In this document: positions 34,360-42,819 of the stretch, one piece after another
How positions within the stretch are numbered: position 1 is the stretch's first letter
Layout of the letters: every line of letters begins with the position of its first letter
Assembly: GCF_900105385.1 (NCBI RefSeq)
Contig: NZ_LT629772.1
Coordinates: 2,790,001-2,854,000, forward strand
DNA: 64,000 nucleotides
Direction: 5' to 3'
Source: Microlunatus soli
Lineage (GTDB): Bacteria; Actinomycetota; Actinomycetes; Propionibacteriales; Propionibacteriaceae
The notes under the pieces: model-generated
Seen by the model: the letters and a program-made list of their open reading frames with translations, nothing else
What the model was told of the DNA's origin: nothing
Databases searched by the model: none
Made by a program: the position numbers and the translations under genes

Positions 34360-35226
34360 TCAGTCGAAGTCCGACGACCGAGCCGTCTCCCACACGGACA
34401 ACCGATCGCGGGCAACGCTGTCAAGTCGATCAATGGCTCGCGCCACCAGGTATTCCACCAGCAGGACCCCACCGGCCAGCGTGTCCAACGGCGATGGGGC
34501 TTCCACATCGATGATCAAGGTGACGACAGCAAAGTCGGCGGCCGCTGTCCCGGGTTCGTCGGTCACCACCACGACGGACGCACCACGTTCGGCGGCTGCC
34601 TCGGCCAACCGCCGGATGGCCGGCTGGTAGCGCTCGACATCGAAGAGGACGACGACATCGCGAGGCCCGAGATCGATCATGGTCGCCAGCGACGCTCCCA
34701 TCGGATCGTCGAGCAGCCGGACGCCGGGGCGGATGGCCTGCAGGTTGAAGGCCAGGTGTCGGGCCAGCACCTCGGTGAACCGGCCACCGGCGGTGACCAG
34801 ATCACCACGCAGGTCGGTGAGCAGATCGATGGTCGCATCGATGCTGGCCGCCGGGATCCGATCGAAGCCGCGAGCCGTCCGCTCACCGACGACGCGGGCA
34901 AAGCCGGTCAGGTCGGCGGTCTCCCCCTCGGGTTTGCTGCCCAGCTTGGACAACGGACCTTCGACCGGCTCCGGCCCCTGGCTGGCCGTGCGAACCTCCT
35001 CCCGTAGCGCGTCGCGGAAGTCGGCGAAGCTGTCGAAGCCCAGGGCCCGGACAAACCTGATCACCGTCTGGGTGCTGACGGCGGCAGCCGTGGCCAGCGC
35101 ACCGGTCGTCGACAGCCCCGCACTGGGATAGTCGGTGAGCAGCCGCAACGAGACCCGGCGCTCGCTCGGCCGCAAGGTTGCGGCCGCGATCCGATCACGG
35201 ACGGAAGTGGTTTCGGCTGTCGACAT
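34360..35226 (-). CDS. MurR/RpiR family transcriptional regulator
   Basis: Encodes 288 residues. The N-terminal HTH_6 domain (residues 1-80) contains LATAAAVSTQTVIRFVRALG and the FADFRDALREEV helix. A SIS domain covers about 120-265 (GDLVTAGGRFTEVLARHLAF; RDVVVLFDVERY). In between, at about residues 83-90, the linker reads GPEPVEGP and is encoded by a copy of the dispersed repeat, so the repeat was accommodated at a domain boundary. RpiR proteins sense phosphosugars or amino sugars. It starts 3 bp after the class II amidotransferase stop, in the same operon, and probably controls the divergent glutamine-synthetase-like operon through the 44-bp dyad. Confidence 0.9.
   Translation of the reverse strand: MSTAETTSVRDRIAAATLRPSERRVSLRLLTDYPSAGLSTTGALATAAAVSTQTVIRFVRALGFDSFADFRDALREEVRTASQGPEPVEGPLSKLGSKPEGETADLTGFARVVGERTARGFDRIPAASIDATIDLLTDLRGDLVTAGGRFTEVLARHLAFNLQAIRPGVRLLDDPMGASLATMIDLGPRDVVVLFDVERYQPAIRRLAEAAAERGASVVVVTDEPGTAAADFAVVTLIIDVEAPSPLDTLAGGVLLVEYLVARAIDRLDSVARDRLSVWETARSSDFD
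34955..34976 (-). repeat. dispersed 21-bp repeat, copy 3 (RpiR inter-domain linker)
   Basis: Plus strand reads GGACCTTCGACCGGCTCCGG; on the coding strand it gives GPEPVEG, the same peptide as copy 2. Confidence 0.7.
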
Positions 35227-35229
35227 CGG

Positions 35230-36060
35230 TCACGCCGCGTCGGACCGGCCGTCCCCGGCGCGGCTGCCGCGGATCGAGCGGAGTTCCAGCTCGAGGCTCG
35301 CGCAGTCGACCCGGGCCGCCGTGTGCTGCTGCAGCGGCATCCACCCGTCACTGGGCAGGCCACTGGAGGTGATCACCAGGCCGTCGTCGGTCCGCCGCCA
35401 GGACATCCGGTAGTAGTGATCAACATGATCGGCCGGCAGGTCGGCACCGAGACCGGAAGCCACGAAGTCCTCATGCGGCACCCGCGCCCCCTCGTTGGCG
35501 TGGGCGGCAATCAGCTCGCGCTCCGACAACAGCAACAGATTGAGAGCGGCCTGGCCGAAGCGATCGCGAAGCTCGGCAACCACGGCGATCACCGCGTCGA
35601 ACAGCGGTTCGCCGCGACGGACCCGGCGCAACACCAGAGCGAAGATCATCGCCGAGTCGGTGTCGCCGCCGATCGCGTTCAGCTCGTCGGCGGTCACCAG
35701 TTCGCGCAGCGGCGCCACCGGCACGCTTCCGTTGTGAGCAAAGGCGATGCCGTCGGCGAGGAACGGATGGGTGTTGCTGACCTGGGTCGCCAGTCCCTCG
35801 GTCGCCAGTCGCAGATGGGTGATCCGAGCCCGCGACGGCGTACGGGTCAGCGCGCCGGTCAGATCCGTTGCGGCGGTCGGCTCGCCGGGATCGCGCAGCC
35901 GACCCAGCCGCGTACCGTCCGGGCCGTCGGTCAACCACGCCGTCCCCCAGCCGTCGGCGTGCAGCCGACCCAGCCGCTGGAATTCGGCGCAGCCGTCGAC
36001 GCCGATCAGGTCGGCGTCGGTGCTCAGACTCCGTGACACCCGGCCCAGTAGCCGACACAT
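35230..36060 (-). CDS. class II glutamine amidotransferase
   Basis: Encodes 276 residues. I start at the ATG at 36060 because it puts the nucleophile at residue 2 (M-C-R-LLGRV), required after Met removal in Ntn-type amidotransferases, and because a purine-rich GAGGGAGAGGG lies upstream; the frame open to 36348 would bury the Cys. Further marks are HADGWGTAWL (near 34-43), ITHLRLATEG (near 90) and the oxyanion segment NTHPFLADGIAFAHNGSVPV (near 103-122). The family includes YafJ and EgtC-like hydrolases that act on glutamine or gamma-glutamyl amides. It faces a glutamine-synthetase-like gene, so it may hydrolyse gamma-glutamyl products made by it (inference). Confidence 0.9.
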   Translation of the reverse strand: MCRLLGRVSRSLSTDADLIGVDGCAEFQRLGRLHADGWGTAWLTDGPDGTRLGRLRDPGEPTAATDLTGALTRTPSRARITHLRLATEGLATQVSNTHPFLADGIAFAHNGSVPVAPLRELVTADELNAIGGDTDSAMIFALVLRRVRRGEPLFDAVIAVVAELRDRFGQAALNLLLLSERELIAAHANEGARVPHEDFVASGLGADLPADHVDHYYRMSWRRTDDGLVITSSGLPSDGWMPLQQHTAARVDCASLELELRSIRGSRAGDGRSDAA

Positions 36061-36110
36061 ACGCTTCGCCCTCTCCCTCTCATGATCACGGTGGACATGA
36101 CCACCACCGA

Positions 36111-36154
36111 TGTTACAGATCCAACATAGTGAGAAAAATGTCTGATCCGTAACA
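36111..36154. promoter_or_regulatory. 44-bp interrupted dyad between divergent operons
   Basis: Left arm 36111-36127 (TGTTACAGATCCAACAT) and right arm 36138-36154 (ATGTCTGATCCGTAACA) match at 14 of 17 positions as an inverted repeat around a 10-bp A-rich spacer. It lies between the amidotransferase/RpiR operon and the GS-like operon, so it is the probable operator, RpiR being the obvious candidate. Confidence 0.65.
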
Positions 36155-36186
36155 CGGGAGACACGATTTCGGTTGATGATGGTGTC

Positions 36187-37527
36187 ATGACGTCCTCGTC
36201 GTTGACCCAGGACCTGCTCGACCGTCAGGTGTCGACACTGATCGGCACGGTCTGGAATCCCAACGGGCTGCTGCTGGCCAAGACTGTGCCGACACAGCGG
36301 GCGGATGCCTTTGTCGAAACGGGTCTCGGCGCCTCGCCGACCTGGCACGGCTTCACCATCGATCAGGGTGGAATCGCTGTCACCAAGGCGATCTCACCGG
36401 TCGGAGATCTGCGATTGCGGATCGATCCGGATGCCGTGCGGGTGATCGGCGACGGGTTTGCCTGGGGACCGGCGCGATTCGTCACCCAGGAGGGCGGACC
36501 GGTCGCCGAATGCGGGCGCGGTGCGCTGGCTCGGATCGAGGAATCGCTGCAACAGCAGGGAATCAGCGCCCTCGTCGGGCATGAGTTGGAGTTCCAGTTG
36601 GCTGCCGCGGACGGCTCGCCACTGCCGACGACCGGTTGGGCGCCCTACTCGCTGGCAGGGGTGCTGCAACATGAGGACTTCGTCCGCGAGCTGTATCGGA
36701 TGGCCGCCGTCGCAGGCCTGCAGATCCAGCAGTTGCATGCCGAGTATGCGATGCGACAGTTCGAGTTCTGCCTCGAACCGCAGTCTCCGGTCGCTGCCGC
36801 CGATTCGCTGGCGCTGGCCCGGCTGGTCGTGCAACGGGCCGCCCATGCCACCGGGCTCGGCGTCTCCTTCTCTCCCAAGCCGTACGCCACCGACGCCGGC
36901 AACGGTGCCCATCAGCACTTCTCACTGAGCCGCAACGGCACGCCGCTGTTCTCCGACGGCACCGGGCCGCACGGATTGACCGATGACGGTGCCGCCGCCG
37001 TCGGACGTGTTGTCGAGCTGTTGCCGGAGCTGCAGGCTGTGTTTGCCGGCTCGATCCTGTCCGCCACCCGGATGGCGCCGGGCACCTGGGCCGGAGCGCA
37101 TGCTGCGTGGGGCTTGGAGAATCGCGAGGTCGCCGTCCGGCTGATCGCTGCGACGCCGAGCAACCCGCTCGGCGCCCATGTCGAGGTCAAGATCATCGAC
37201 CCGTCCAGCTCCGGCTACATCGCCTCGGCCGGTGTTCTCGCCGCGATGCTGGACGGCATCACCCGAGCCACCACGTTGCCGGCCGAGGCGACCTGCGATC
37301 CCGGCGCCATGACCGAGCAGGAACGGGCCGCTGCCGGCATCACCGTGCTCACCGATGATCACCGCACCGCGCTGGACCGACTGGACGCCAGCACCGCAGT
37401 ACGCGGTCTGATCGGCGACGGCCTGGTCGATGCGATCGTTGCCGGCCGGCGTCATGAGGCCGACAACTACGGCGACCTGAGCCCCGAGGCGTTGACCGAA
37501 CGCTTCCGTTTCGCCTGGAGTCTGTGA
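36187..37527 (+). CDS. glutamine-synthetase-like protein (GS I / FluG C-terminal type)
   Basis: Encodes 446 residues, the length of GS I. The beta-grasp N-terminus (residues 1-100) is followed by the catalytic barrel: HELEFQL (near 131), HAEYAMRQFEF (near 184), NGAHQHFSL (near 239), ENREVAVRL (near 311) and HVEVKIIDPSS (near 330). Each corresponds to a GS motif, but several are altered: the usual PGQ is MRQ, the ammonia/His loop is two residues shorter, and the RxE/NPYLA segment reads VEVK...SGYIA. It is therefore unlikely to be the housekeeping enzyme; gamma-glutamylation of an amine or another acid is more likely (inference). The next gene follows after one base. Confidence 0.88.
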   Translation: MTSSSLTQDLLDRQVSTLIGTVWNPNGLLLAKTVPTQRADAFVETGLGASPTWHGFTIDQGGIAVTKAISPVGDLRLRIDPDAVRVIGDGFAWGPARFVTQEGGPVAECGRGALARIEESLQQQGISALVGHELEFQLAAADGSPLPTTGWAPYSLAGVLQHEDFVRELYRMAAVAGLQIQQLHAEYAMRQFEFCLEPQSPVAAADSLALARLVVQRAAHATGLGVSFSPKPYATDAGNGAHQHFSLSRNGTPLFSDGTGPHGLTDDGAAAVGRVVELLPELQAVFAGSILSATRMAPGTWAGAHAAWGLENREVAVRLIAATPSNPLGAHVEVKIIDPSSSGYIASAGVLAAMLDGITRATTLPAEATCDPGAMTEQERAAAGITVLTDDHRTALDRLDASTAVRGLIGDGLVDAIVAGRRHEADNYGDLSPEALTERFRFAWSL

Positions 37528-37528
37528 G

Positions 37529-38659
37529 ATGTCCGAGCTCCTTGATCATCTGCGGTCCACACGACTTGTCGATCATCACGTGCACGGCTGCTGGCCGACC
37601 GACGGTCCACGCGACCGATTCGAGAACGCCCTGAACGAAGCCAACACCGAACCGCTGCCGGCCTGGGATTCGGCGTTCGACAGTCAACTCGGCTTTGCGA
37701 TCCGGGCGCGCTGCGCTCCGCTTCTCGATCTTGATCCGCACGCCGACCCGGACGACTACTGGCAACGCCGCACGGAGCTCGGCGAGGCCGAGGTTGCCGC
37801 CCGGTTCGTCGGCAGCGCCGGGGTGTCGGACTGGCTGGTGGACACCGGCTTCCAGGGTGAGACCTGCGGCCCGGAACGCCTGGCATCCTGGAGCGGCAGC
37901 AACGCCCGTACGGTGCTGCGGTTGGAGTCGCTCGCCGAGCAGGCGGTGGCGGTCGGCGGCGATTATCCGGCGACCTTCGATGATCTTGTCCGAGCCCGGG
38001 TCGATGACCACCAGGCGGTCGGATTCAAGACCGTGATCGCCTATCGCACCGGCTTCGCCATTGACTGGTCCGAGCCCGACCGAGCAGCGGTGGACGAGGC
38101 GGCGCGACGATGGGCCGACCAGGGCGGCACGCGATTGTCCGATCCGATGCTGCTCTGCTTCGGCATCCGGACCGCCCTGAAGATCCAGGCCGAACGGGGT
38201 GGCCTACCGCTGCAGGTCCACGTCGGTTTCGGTGATCGGGACGAGGATCTGCAGCGGACGGATCCGCTGTTGTTGCTGCCGCTGCTCCGTGAGCCGATCG
38301 CCACCGAGGCCTCGATCGCCTTGCTGCATTGCTATCCGTACGAGCGTCAGGCCGGCTATCTCGCCCAGGCGTTCGCCGGCGTCCATCTCGACGTCGGACT
38401 CGCGATCAACTACCTCGGCGGTCGGAGTCGGGACCTGATCGCCCGCAGCCTGGAGCTCGCACCGTTCCGCAAGCTGCTCTACTCCTCCGACGCCTACGGT
38501 CCCGCCGAGCTGCATTACCTCGGCGCCGAACTGTGGCGGACCGGTACGGCGGCGGTCCTGGACCGCTTCGTCACCGACGGCGACTGGTCGCCAGCCGACG
38601 CCCGCCGGATCGCCGATCTGATCGCCGCCGACAACGCCCGCAGGCTCTATCAGCTCTGA
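37529..38659 (+). CDS. amidohydrolase, FluG N-terminal type
   Basis: Encodes 376 residues; ATG one base after the GS-like stop. The TIM-barrel metal hydrolase pattern starts with LVDHHVHG (HxH at about residues 16-18). Mid-protein strand-loop marks are VGFKTVIAYRTGF (Lys metal bridge candidate) and LQVHVGFGD. The C-terminal part reads LLHCYPYERQAGYLAQAF, then DVGLAINYLG and LLYSSDAYGPAELHYLGA with the catalytic Asp. This arrangement matches the amidohydrolase half of FluG/NodGS proteins, whose other half is a GS I-like domain such as that encoded directly upstream. It probably cleaves an amide linked to the product or substrate of that enzyme. Confidence 0.88.
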   Translation: MSELLDHLRSTRLVDHHVHGCWPTDGPRDRFENALNEANTEPLPAWDSAFDSQLGFAIRARCAPLLDLDPHADPDDYWQRRTELGEAEVAARFVGSAGVSDWLVDTGFQGETCGPERLASWSGSNARTVLRLESLAEQAVAVGGDYPATFDDLVRARVDDHQAVGFKTVIAYRTGFAIDWSEPDRAAVDEAARRWADQGGTRLSDPMLLCFGIRTALKIQAERGGLPLQVHVGFGDRDEDLQRTDPLLLLPLLREPIATEASIALLHCYPYERQAGYLAQAFAGVHLDVGLAINYLGGRSRDLIARSLELAPFRKLLYSSDAYGPAELHYLGAELWRTGTAAVLDRFVTDGDWSPADARRIADLIAADNARRLYQL

Positions 38660-38665
38660 CCACAC

Positions 38666-38690
38666 TCCGGCCGCCTCGGGGGTGGCCGGA
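38666..38690 (+). terminator. hairpin between amidohydrolase and permease genes
   Basis: TCCGGCC (38666-38672) and GGCCGGA (38684-38690) pair with an 11-base loop. No T-run follows, so it may attenuate or process the mRNA rather than end it. Confidence 0.35.
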
Positions 38691-38710
38691 CCAGCACCCA
38701 GGAGCAGGCC

Positions 38711-40225
38711 ATGACCGACACCACAAGATCATCCGGAGACACCTCCCGCGGCGATGCGGCGGGCGGGTCAGGACTGAAGCGGAACCTCTCGGTCTGGGAA
38801 GCGATCGGAGTCTCGATCGCGCTGATGGCGCCGTCGATGGCCGCCAACATCAACCCGCAGGGCACGGCGTCGGTGGTCGGCCGGGCAGTGCCGCTGGCGT
38901 TCGCGCTGGCCACGGTCGGTGTGCTGCTGATCGCCTACACCTTCGTCCGGTTGAGCCAGCGCTTCAGTCACTCGGGCAGCGTCTACGGCTTCGTCGGCGC
39001 GACGCTCGGACCGCGGCCGGGCATCATCGCCGGCTGGCTCAATGCCGGCACCTATCTGTTCTACGGTGTCGTGACGTCGATGGCCGCCGGTCGGTTCATC
39101 AACGATCTGGTGATCAAGTCCGGGCTGTGGCCGACCGCTCCGGACCGGATGGGTTATGTCTTCGCCTGGGTTGCTCTGCTGGTCGTCTGGCTGCTGGCCA
39201 GCCGACCGGCGAAGGGCGGCACCCGGGTGTTGTTCGTGGTCGAGGCCGTCACTGTTCTGTTGATCTTGATCCTGACCGTGATCGTCCTGGTGCACCTGTT
39301 GACCGGTAGCGCGCCGCAGGGCCAGACCTTCGATCTGTCGGTGTTCACCGTCAGTGGTGCCGGGGTGTCGACGGTGTTCCTCGGAGTCGTGTTCGGCTTC
39401 CTCTCCTTCGCCGGCTTCGAGGCCGCTGCGACGCTGGGCGAGGAGGCCCGCGAGCCCAAGCGGGACATCCCGCGGGCGATCCTCGGCACCGCCATCTTCG
39501 GCGGGCTGTTCTTCGTCATCGTGACTGCCGTCGAGGTGATGGCCTACGGCACCGACAAGGCAGGCATCGAGGCGTTCATCAACTCCGGTTCGTTGATCGG
39601 TGATCTTGCTTCCTCCTGGGTTGCTCCGTGGCTCGGCGTGGTGATCACCGTCGGCGCGACCTTCTCCGCCGCAGCCTGCGCCCTGGCCACCGTGGTCGGC
39701 GCCTCCCGGCTGATCTTCGCCCTGAGCCGGGACGGACTGGGACCCCGCCCGCTGGCCGCCGTGCACGAGCGTCAGGGTGTCCCGCACCGCGCCGTCGGCG
39801 CGTCGGTCGCGGTGATCTTCGTGGTCGAACTGATCGCGATGATCGTCGGCACACCGTCGCTGGATCTCTTCGTCTACAGCGGCACCGGCGGCACCCTGAT
39901 CCTGCTGATCGCGTACGGGCTGGCCACCGTCGGCTGCGTCAAGCTGCTCTTCTTCTCCGGACCGCCGGCACCCGGTGTGAAGCCGGTCGCCAAGTGGGAG
40001 CTGATCATCCCGATCCTCGGCCTGGCGCTGCTCGCCTACACCCTGTTCCGCAACGTGGTGCCGATCCCGACCGGCAGCGCGCTCTGGGGTCCGGGCCTGT
40101 CGATCGGCGTGCTGATCATCGTGTTGGTCGTCGTGTTGGCGCGGCCCGCCGCCGCCAAGCGTGCCGGCGAGCGGCTGACCGAGTCGGAGGGGCTCAAGAC
40201 GGCCCATTCGCGCGAACGCGACTGA
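38711..40225 (+). CDS. APC family amino acid/polyamine permease
   Basis: Encodes 504 residues with about 12 membrane helices. The TM1 region (NLSVWEAIGVSIALMAPSMA), the SFAGFEAAATLGEEAREPKRDIPRAI signature of APC transporters between TM6 and TM7 (about residues 229-256), and SRDGLGPRPLAAVHERQGVP near residue 340 are diagnostic. The last helix is followed by a basic tail. It imports an amino acid or amine into the cell, most likely the substrate of the GS-like enzyme/amidohydrolase pair 51 bp upstream. RBS CAGGAG is visible before the ATG. Confidence 0.92.
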   Translation: MTDTTRSSGDTSRGDAAGGSGLKRNLSVWEAIGVSIALMAPSMAANINPQGTASVVGRAVPLAFALATVGVLLIAYTFVRLSQRFSHSGSVYGFVGATLGPRPGIIAGWLNAGTYLFYGVVTSMAAGRFINDLVIKSGLWPTAPDRMGYVFAWVALLVVWLLASRPAKGGTRVLFVVEAVTVLLILILTVIVLVHLLTGSAPQGQTFDLSVFTVSGAGVSTVFLGVVFGFLSFAGFEAAATLGEEAREPKRDIPRAILGTAIFGGLFFVIVTAVEVMAYGTDKAGIEAFINSGSLIGDLASSWVAPWLGVVITVGATFSAAACALATVVGASRLIFALSRDGLGPRPLAAVHERQGVPHRAVGASVAVIFVVELIAMIVGTPSLDLFVYSGTGGTLILLIAYGLATVGCVKLLFFSGPPAPGVKPVAKWELIIPILGLALLAYTLFRNVVPIPTGSALWGPGLSIGVLIIVLVVVLARPAAAKRAGERLTESEGLKTAHSRERD

Positions 40226-40282
40226 TCGGGCGGCGCGGAAGCGGCAGAAGTGGACAACGGCTGACTCAAATCCGTTTGGCTC

Positions 40283-40303
40283 ATCAGTTGACGGACAACT
40301 GAT
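40283..40303. promoter_or_regulatory. perfect 21-bp dyad in the promoter of the MFS/DapA cluster
   Basis: ATCAGTTG (40283-40290), ACGGA, CAACTGAT (40296-40303). It contains the -35 (TTGACG at 40288-40293) of a candidate promoter whose -10 is CATACT at 40310-40315. It is a likely operator for the GntR/FadR-type regulator encoded at 43832. Confidence 0.65.
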
Positions 40304-40398
40304 AACTGACATACTCTCCGACGGTCGGTACCTACCGGCCTGCGGCGACACCTGACGACACGCCGCCAGATCAAGTCAGAGCGAGATGGGGACGTTCA

Positions 40399-41820
40399 AT
40401 GTCGACCAACCCTGCAGCACCGCGACCGACCGGTCGTGGCTACTACTGGAAGGCCACCCTTTCCGGGCTGGCCGGCAACACCTTGGAGCTGTACGACTTC
40501 CTGCTCTATGGCACCGCAGCCTCGTTGTACTTCCCGAAGCTGTTCTTTCCCGAAGGCAACGACTTCCTGTCCACTCTTTCGAGCTTGGCGACGTTCGCGG
40601 TCGGGTTCATCGCCCGCCCGATCGGCGGCCTGCTGATCGGTCGCATCGGTGATCGGCTCGGCCGGAAGAAGGCGCTGCTGATCACGATGTACTTGATGGG
40701 TGCGTGCACGATTGCCATCGGCCTGTTGCCCACCTACGGCAGTGTCGGCGTTCTTGCTCCGATCCTGTTGATCTTGGTCCGGATCCTTCAGGGCATCGCG
40801 ATGGGTGGCGAGTGGGGCGGATCGATGGTGTTGGTCGCCGAGTCGGTGCCCACCCATCGGCGTGGCTTCTACTCCTCGATCCCCAACCTGGGCGGCTTCG
40901 TATCCCAGTTCTTCGTTGCCGGCGTCATGGTGCTGGTGCTTCGACTCCCCGAGGACGCGCAGCTCTCCTATGGCTGGCGAATTCCGTTCCTGCTGTCCCT
41001 GATCGTATTGATCGCCGGGCTGTGGATGCGCCGCAACCTGGTCGAGACACCCGTCTTCGTCGAGGCCCAGGAACAGCAACAAGAACATCATTCTCAAGAT
41101 CAACGAGCCAGGGCTGATACGTCGCCGCTCCGTGAGCGCGGCCCGATCGGATCACTGTTCATCGATCACTGGCGGGAAGTACTGTTGATGCTCGGCCTTC
41201 GATTCTCGGAGGGTCTGCCGTACTTCCTCCTCACGGTGTTCGCGATCAATTACGCCAAGGCCACCGGCGTCGACGCTGCCGGCATGCAGACTTCTATCCT
41301 CATCATGGCCGCAGTCGCCATCCCGGTCACAGCACTCTACGGTCACCTGTCGGACAAGGTCGGTCGACGGCCGATCTTCGCAATTGGCTCAGCAGTCGTC
41401 GCCATCACCGCGTTCCCATTCTTCCTCCTGCTGAACACCGGTTCGTTCTGGCTGATCACTCTCGGCTACATCCTGGTGCTCAATCTCGGACACAACCTGG
41501 TTGGCGCGGTTCAGCCATCGTTGTTCGCCGAGATGTTCCCGGCGAAGAACCGGTACAGCGGCGTCGCCGGTGCCCGTGAAGTGTCCGGAATTGTCACGGC
41601 TGGGCTCACACCATTCATCGCCGCGCTGCTGGCCGGCCCGGACAGCACCCGCTGGTACCTGGTCGCCGGCTACGTCGTTCTCGGGGCGGTCGTCTCCCTG
41701 ATCGCGATCAAGATCGTTCCGGAAACCCGCGGCCGAGATCTTGTCAACCTCGCCTCGGGAAGTCCTGTGTCGCCGACTGCTCCAGTGCACTCCGGCAACC
41801 CTGCTGACACGACCGACTGA
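40399..41820 (+). CDS. MFS transporter, metabolite:H+ symporter (MHS) family
   Basis: Encodes 473 residues with 12 predicted helices. The MHS opening (ATLSGLAGNTLELYDFLLYGTAASLYF) and ATFAVGFIARPIGGLLIGRIGDRLGRKKAL, with the loop 2-3 GxxxDRxGRK motif, identify the ShiA/KgtP/ProP group. The loop 8-9 repeat GHLSDKVGRRPIF is also present. The central cytoplasmic loop is long and charged (EAQEQQQEHHSQD). These proteins import organic acids such as ketoglutarate or shikimate with protons. Two DapA-family lyases and a GntR regulator follow, so it probably brings in a sugar acid or keto acid for cleavage by them. Confidence 0.92.
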   Translation: MSTNPAAPRPTGRGYYWKATLSGLAGNTLELYDFLLYGTAASLYFPKLFFPEGNDFLSTLSSLATFAVGFIARPIGGLLIGRIGDRLGRKKALLITMYLMGACTIAIGLLPTYGSVGVLAPILLILVRILQGIAMGGEWGGSMVLVAESVPTHRRGFYSSIPNLGGFVSQFFVAGVMVLVLRLPEDAQLSYGWRIPFLLSLIVLIAGLWMRRNLVETPVFVEAQEQQQEHHSQDQRARADTSPLRERGPIGSLFIDHWREVLLMLGLRFSEGLPYFLLTVFAINYAKATGVDAAGMQTSILIMAAVAIPVTALYGHLSDKVGRRPIFAIGSAVVAITAFPFFLLLNTGSFWLITLGYILVLNLGHNLVGAVQPSLFAEMFPAKNRYSGVAGAREVSGIVTAGLTPFIAALLAGPDSTRWYLVAGYVVLGAVVSLIAIKIVPETRGRDLVNLASGSPVSPTAPVHSGNPADTTD

Positions 41821-41904
41821 GCTGTGCCGTCCGGGCGGGCACTGCTACCTGCAAGTCCGCCGAATCTGCCGACAGGATCCCCAACCAGGAAGGAACTTCG
41901 CTCG

Positions 41905-42786
41905 ATGTCCCGAACGGATGCGCCACGAGGCATGATCGCCCCAGCGCTGACACCATTCGATGCCGGCGGCGCCGTCGACTACGACTGTTTCCGCCGACAG
42001 GTCGCAGACCTACTCGATCGCGGCATGCACGGGATCAGCCCAGGCGGCAGCACCGGTGAAGGTGCCGTGCTCGACGACGACGAACTCGCAACCTTGGTCC
42101 GCATCGCGCGGGAGGAGGCCGCTGATCGACCGGTGGTCGCCGGCGTCATCCGTACCTCGACCAAGTCCGCTGTCCGGACGGCTCTGGCTGCCCGCGACGC
42201 CGGTGCGTCCGCATTGATGATCACTCCGACCTTCTACAACGTCCTGGTACCTGATGCGGCCGGCAACAAGGACTTCTATGGCACGATCGCAGAACAGGTC
42301 GACCTGCCGATCATCATCTACAACGTCGTGCCACAGAACGAGATCACCCCGGAGGTCTTCCTCGACCTGCTGGAGATACCGCAGATCATCGGGGTCAAGC
42401 AGAGCGTCGGCGGCGTGATGGCGATGTACGACATGCGGATCACCGCCGGCGACCGGGCAGCCGTCTACGGCGCCACCGACGAGATGATGTACAGCTGCCT
42501 CGCCCTCGGCGCGGACGGTGCGATCTCCGCGGTGCTATCGCTCTTCCCGGAGCAATGCCGCGAGATCTGGGACTGCGCCCAGAACGGCCGAACCGACCGG
42601 GGTCTGCAGTTGCAACGGCAGCTCTTCACCATCTGGAAGTCGGTCCGTGGTCCACAGTTCCCCGCCCGGATGAAGGCGGCAGCCGCGCTTCTCGGCCACG
42701 ATCTCGGCTCCTGCCGTAGCCCGTCCTCACCCGTACCCGCCGACGTTCGCGCCGACTTGAAGGCCGCCGTCAGCACGCTGACCTGA
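41905..42786 (+). CDS. dihydrodipicolinate synthase (DapA) family protein 1
   Basis: Encodes 293 residues; I start at the ATG at 41905, just after AGGAAGGAA. The family pattern is complete: PALTPFDAGGAVDYDCF, SPGGSTGEGAVL (near residues 43-54), the YNVVPQ strand near 139 and the Schiff-base lysine in IIGVKQS near 165. Not a housekeeping DapA in context: it stands in a transporter/GntR cluster with a second copy, so a catabolic aldolase or dehydratase of sugar or keto acids (N-acetylneuraminate lyase or KDG aldolase type) is more likely. It is 84 bp downstream of the MHS transporter. Confidence 0.88.
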   Translation: MSRTDAPRGMIAPALTPFDAGGAVDYDCFRRQVADLLDRGMHGISPGGSTGEGAVLDDDELATLVRIAREEAADRPVVAGVIRTSTKSAVRTALAARDAGASALMITPTFYNVLVPDAAGNKDFYGTIAEQVDLPIIIYNVVPQNEITPEVFLDLLEIPQIIGVKQSVGGVMAMYDMRITAGDRAAVYGATDEMMYSCLALGADGAISAVLSLFPEQCREIWDCAQNGRTDRGLQLQRQLFTIWKSVRGPQFPARMKAAAALLGHDLGSCRSPSSPVPADVRADLKAAVSTLT

Positions 42787-42819
42787 CCTGCCCATCGAAC
42801 CTGCAAACGGAAGACACCC

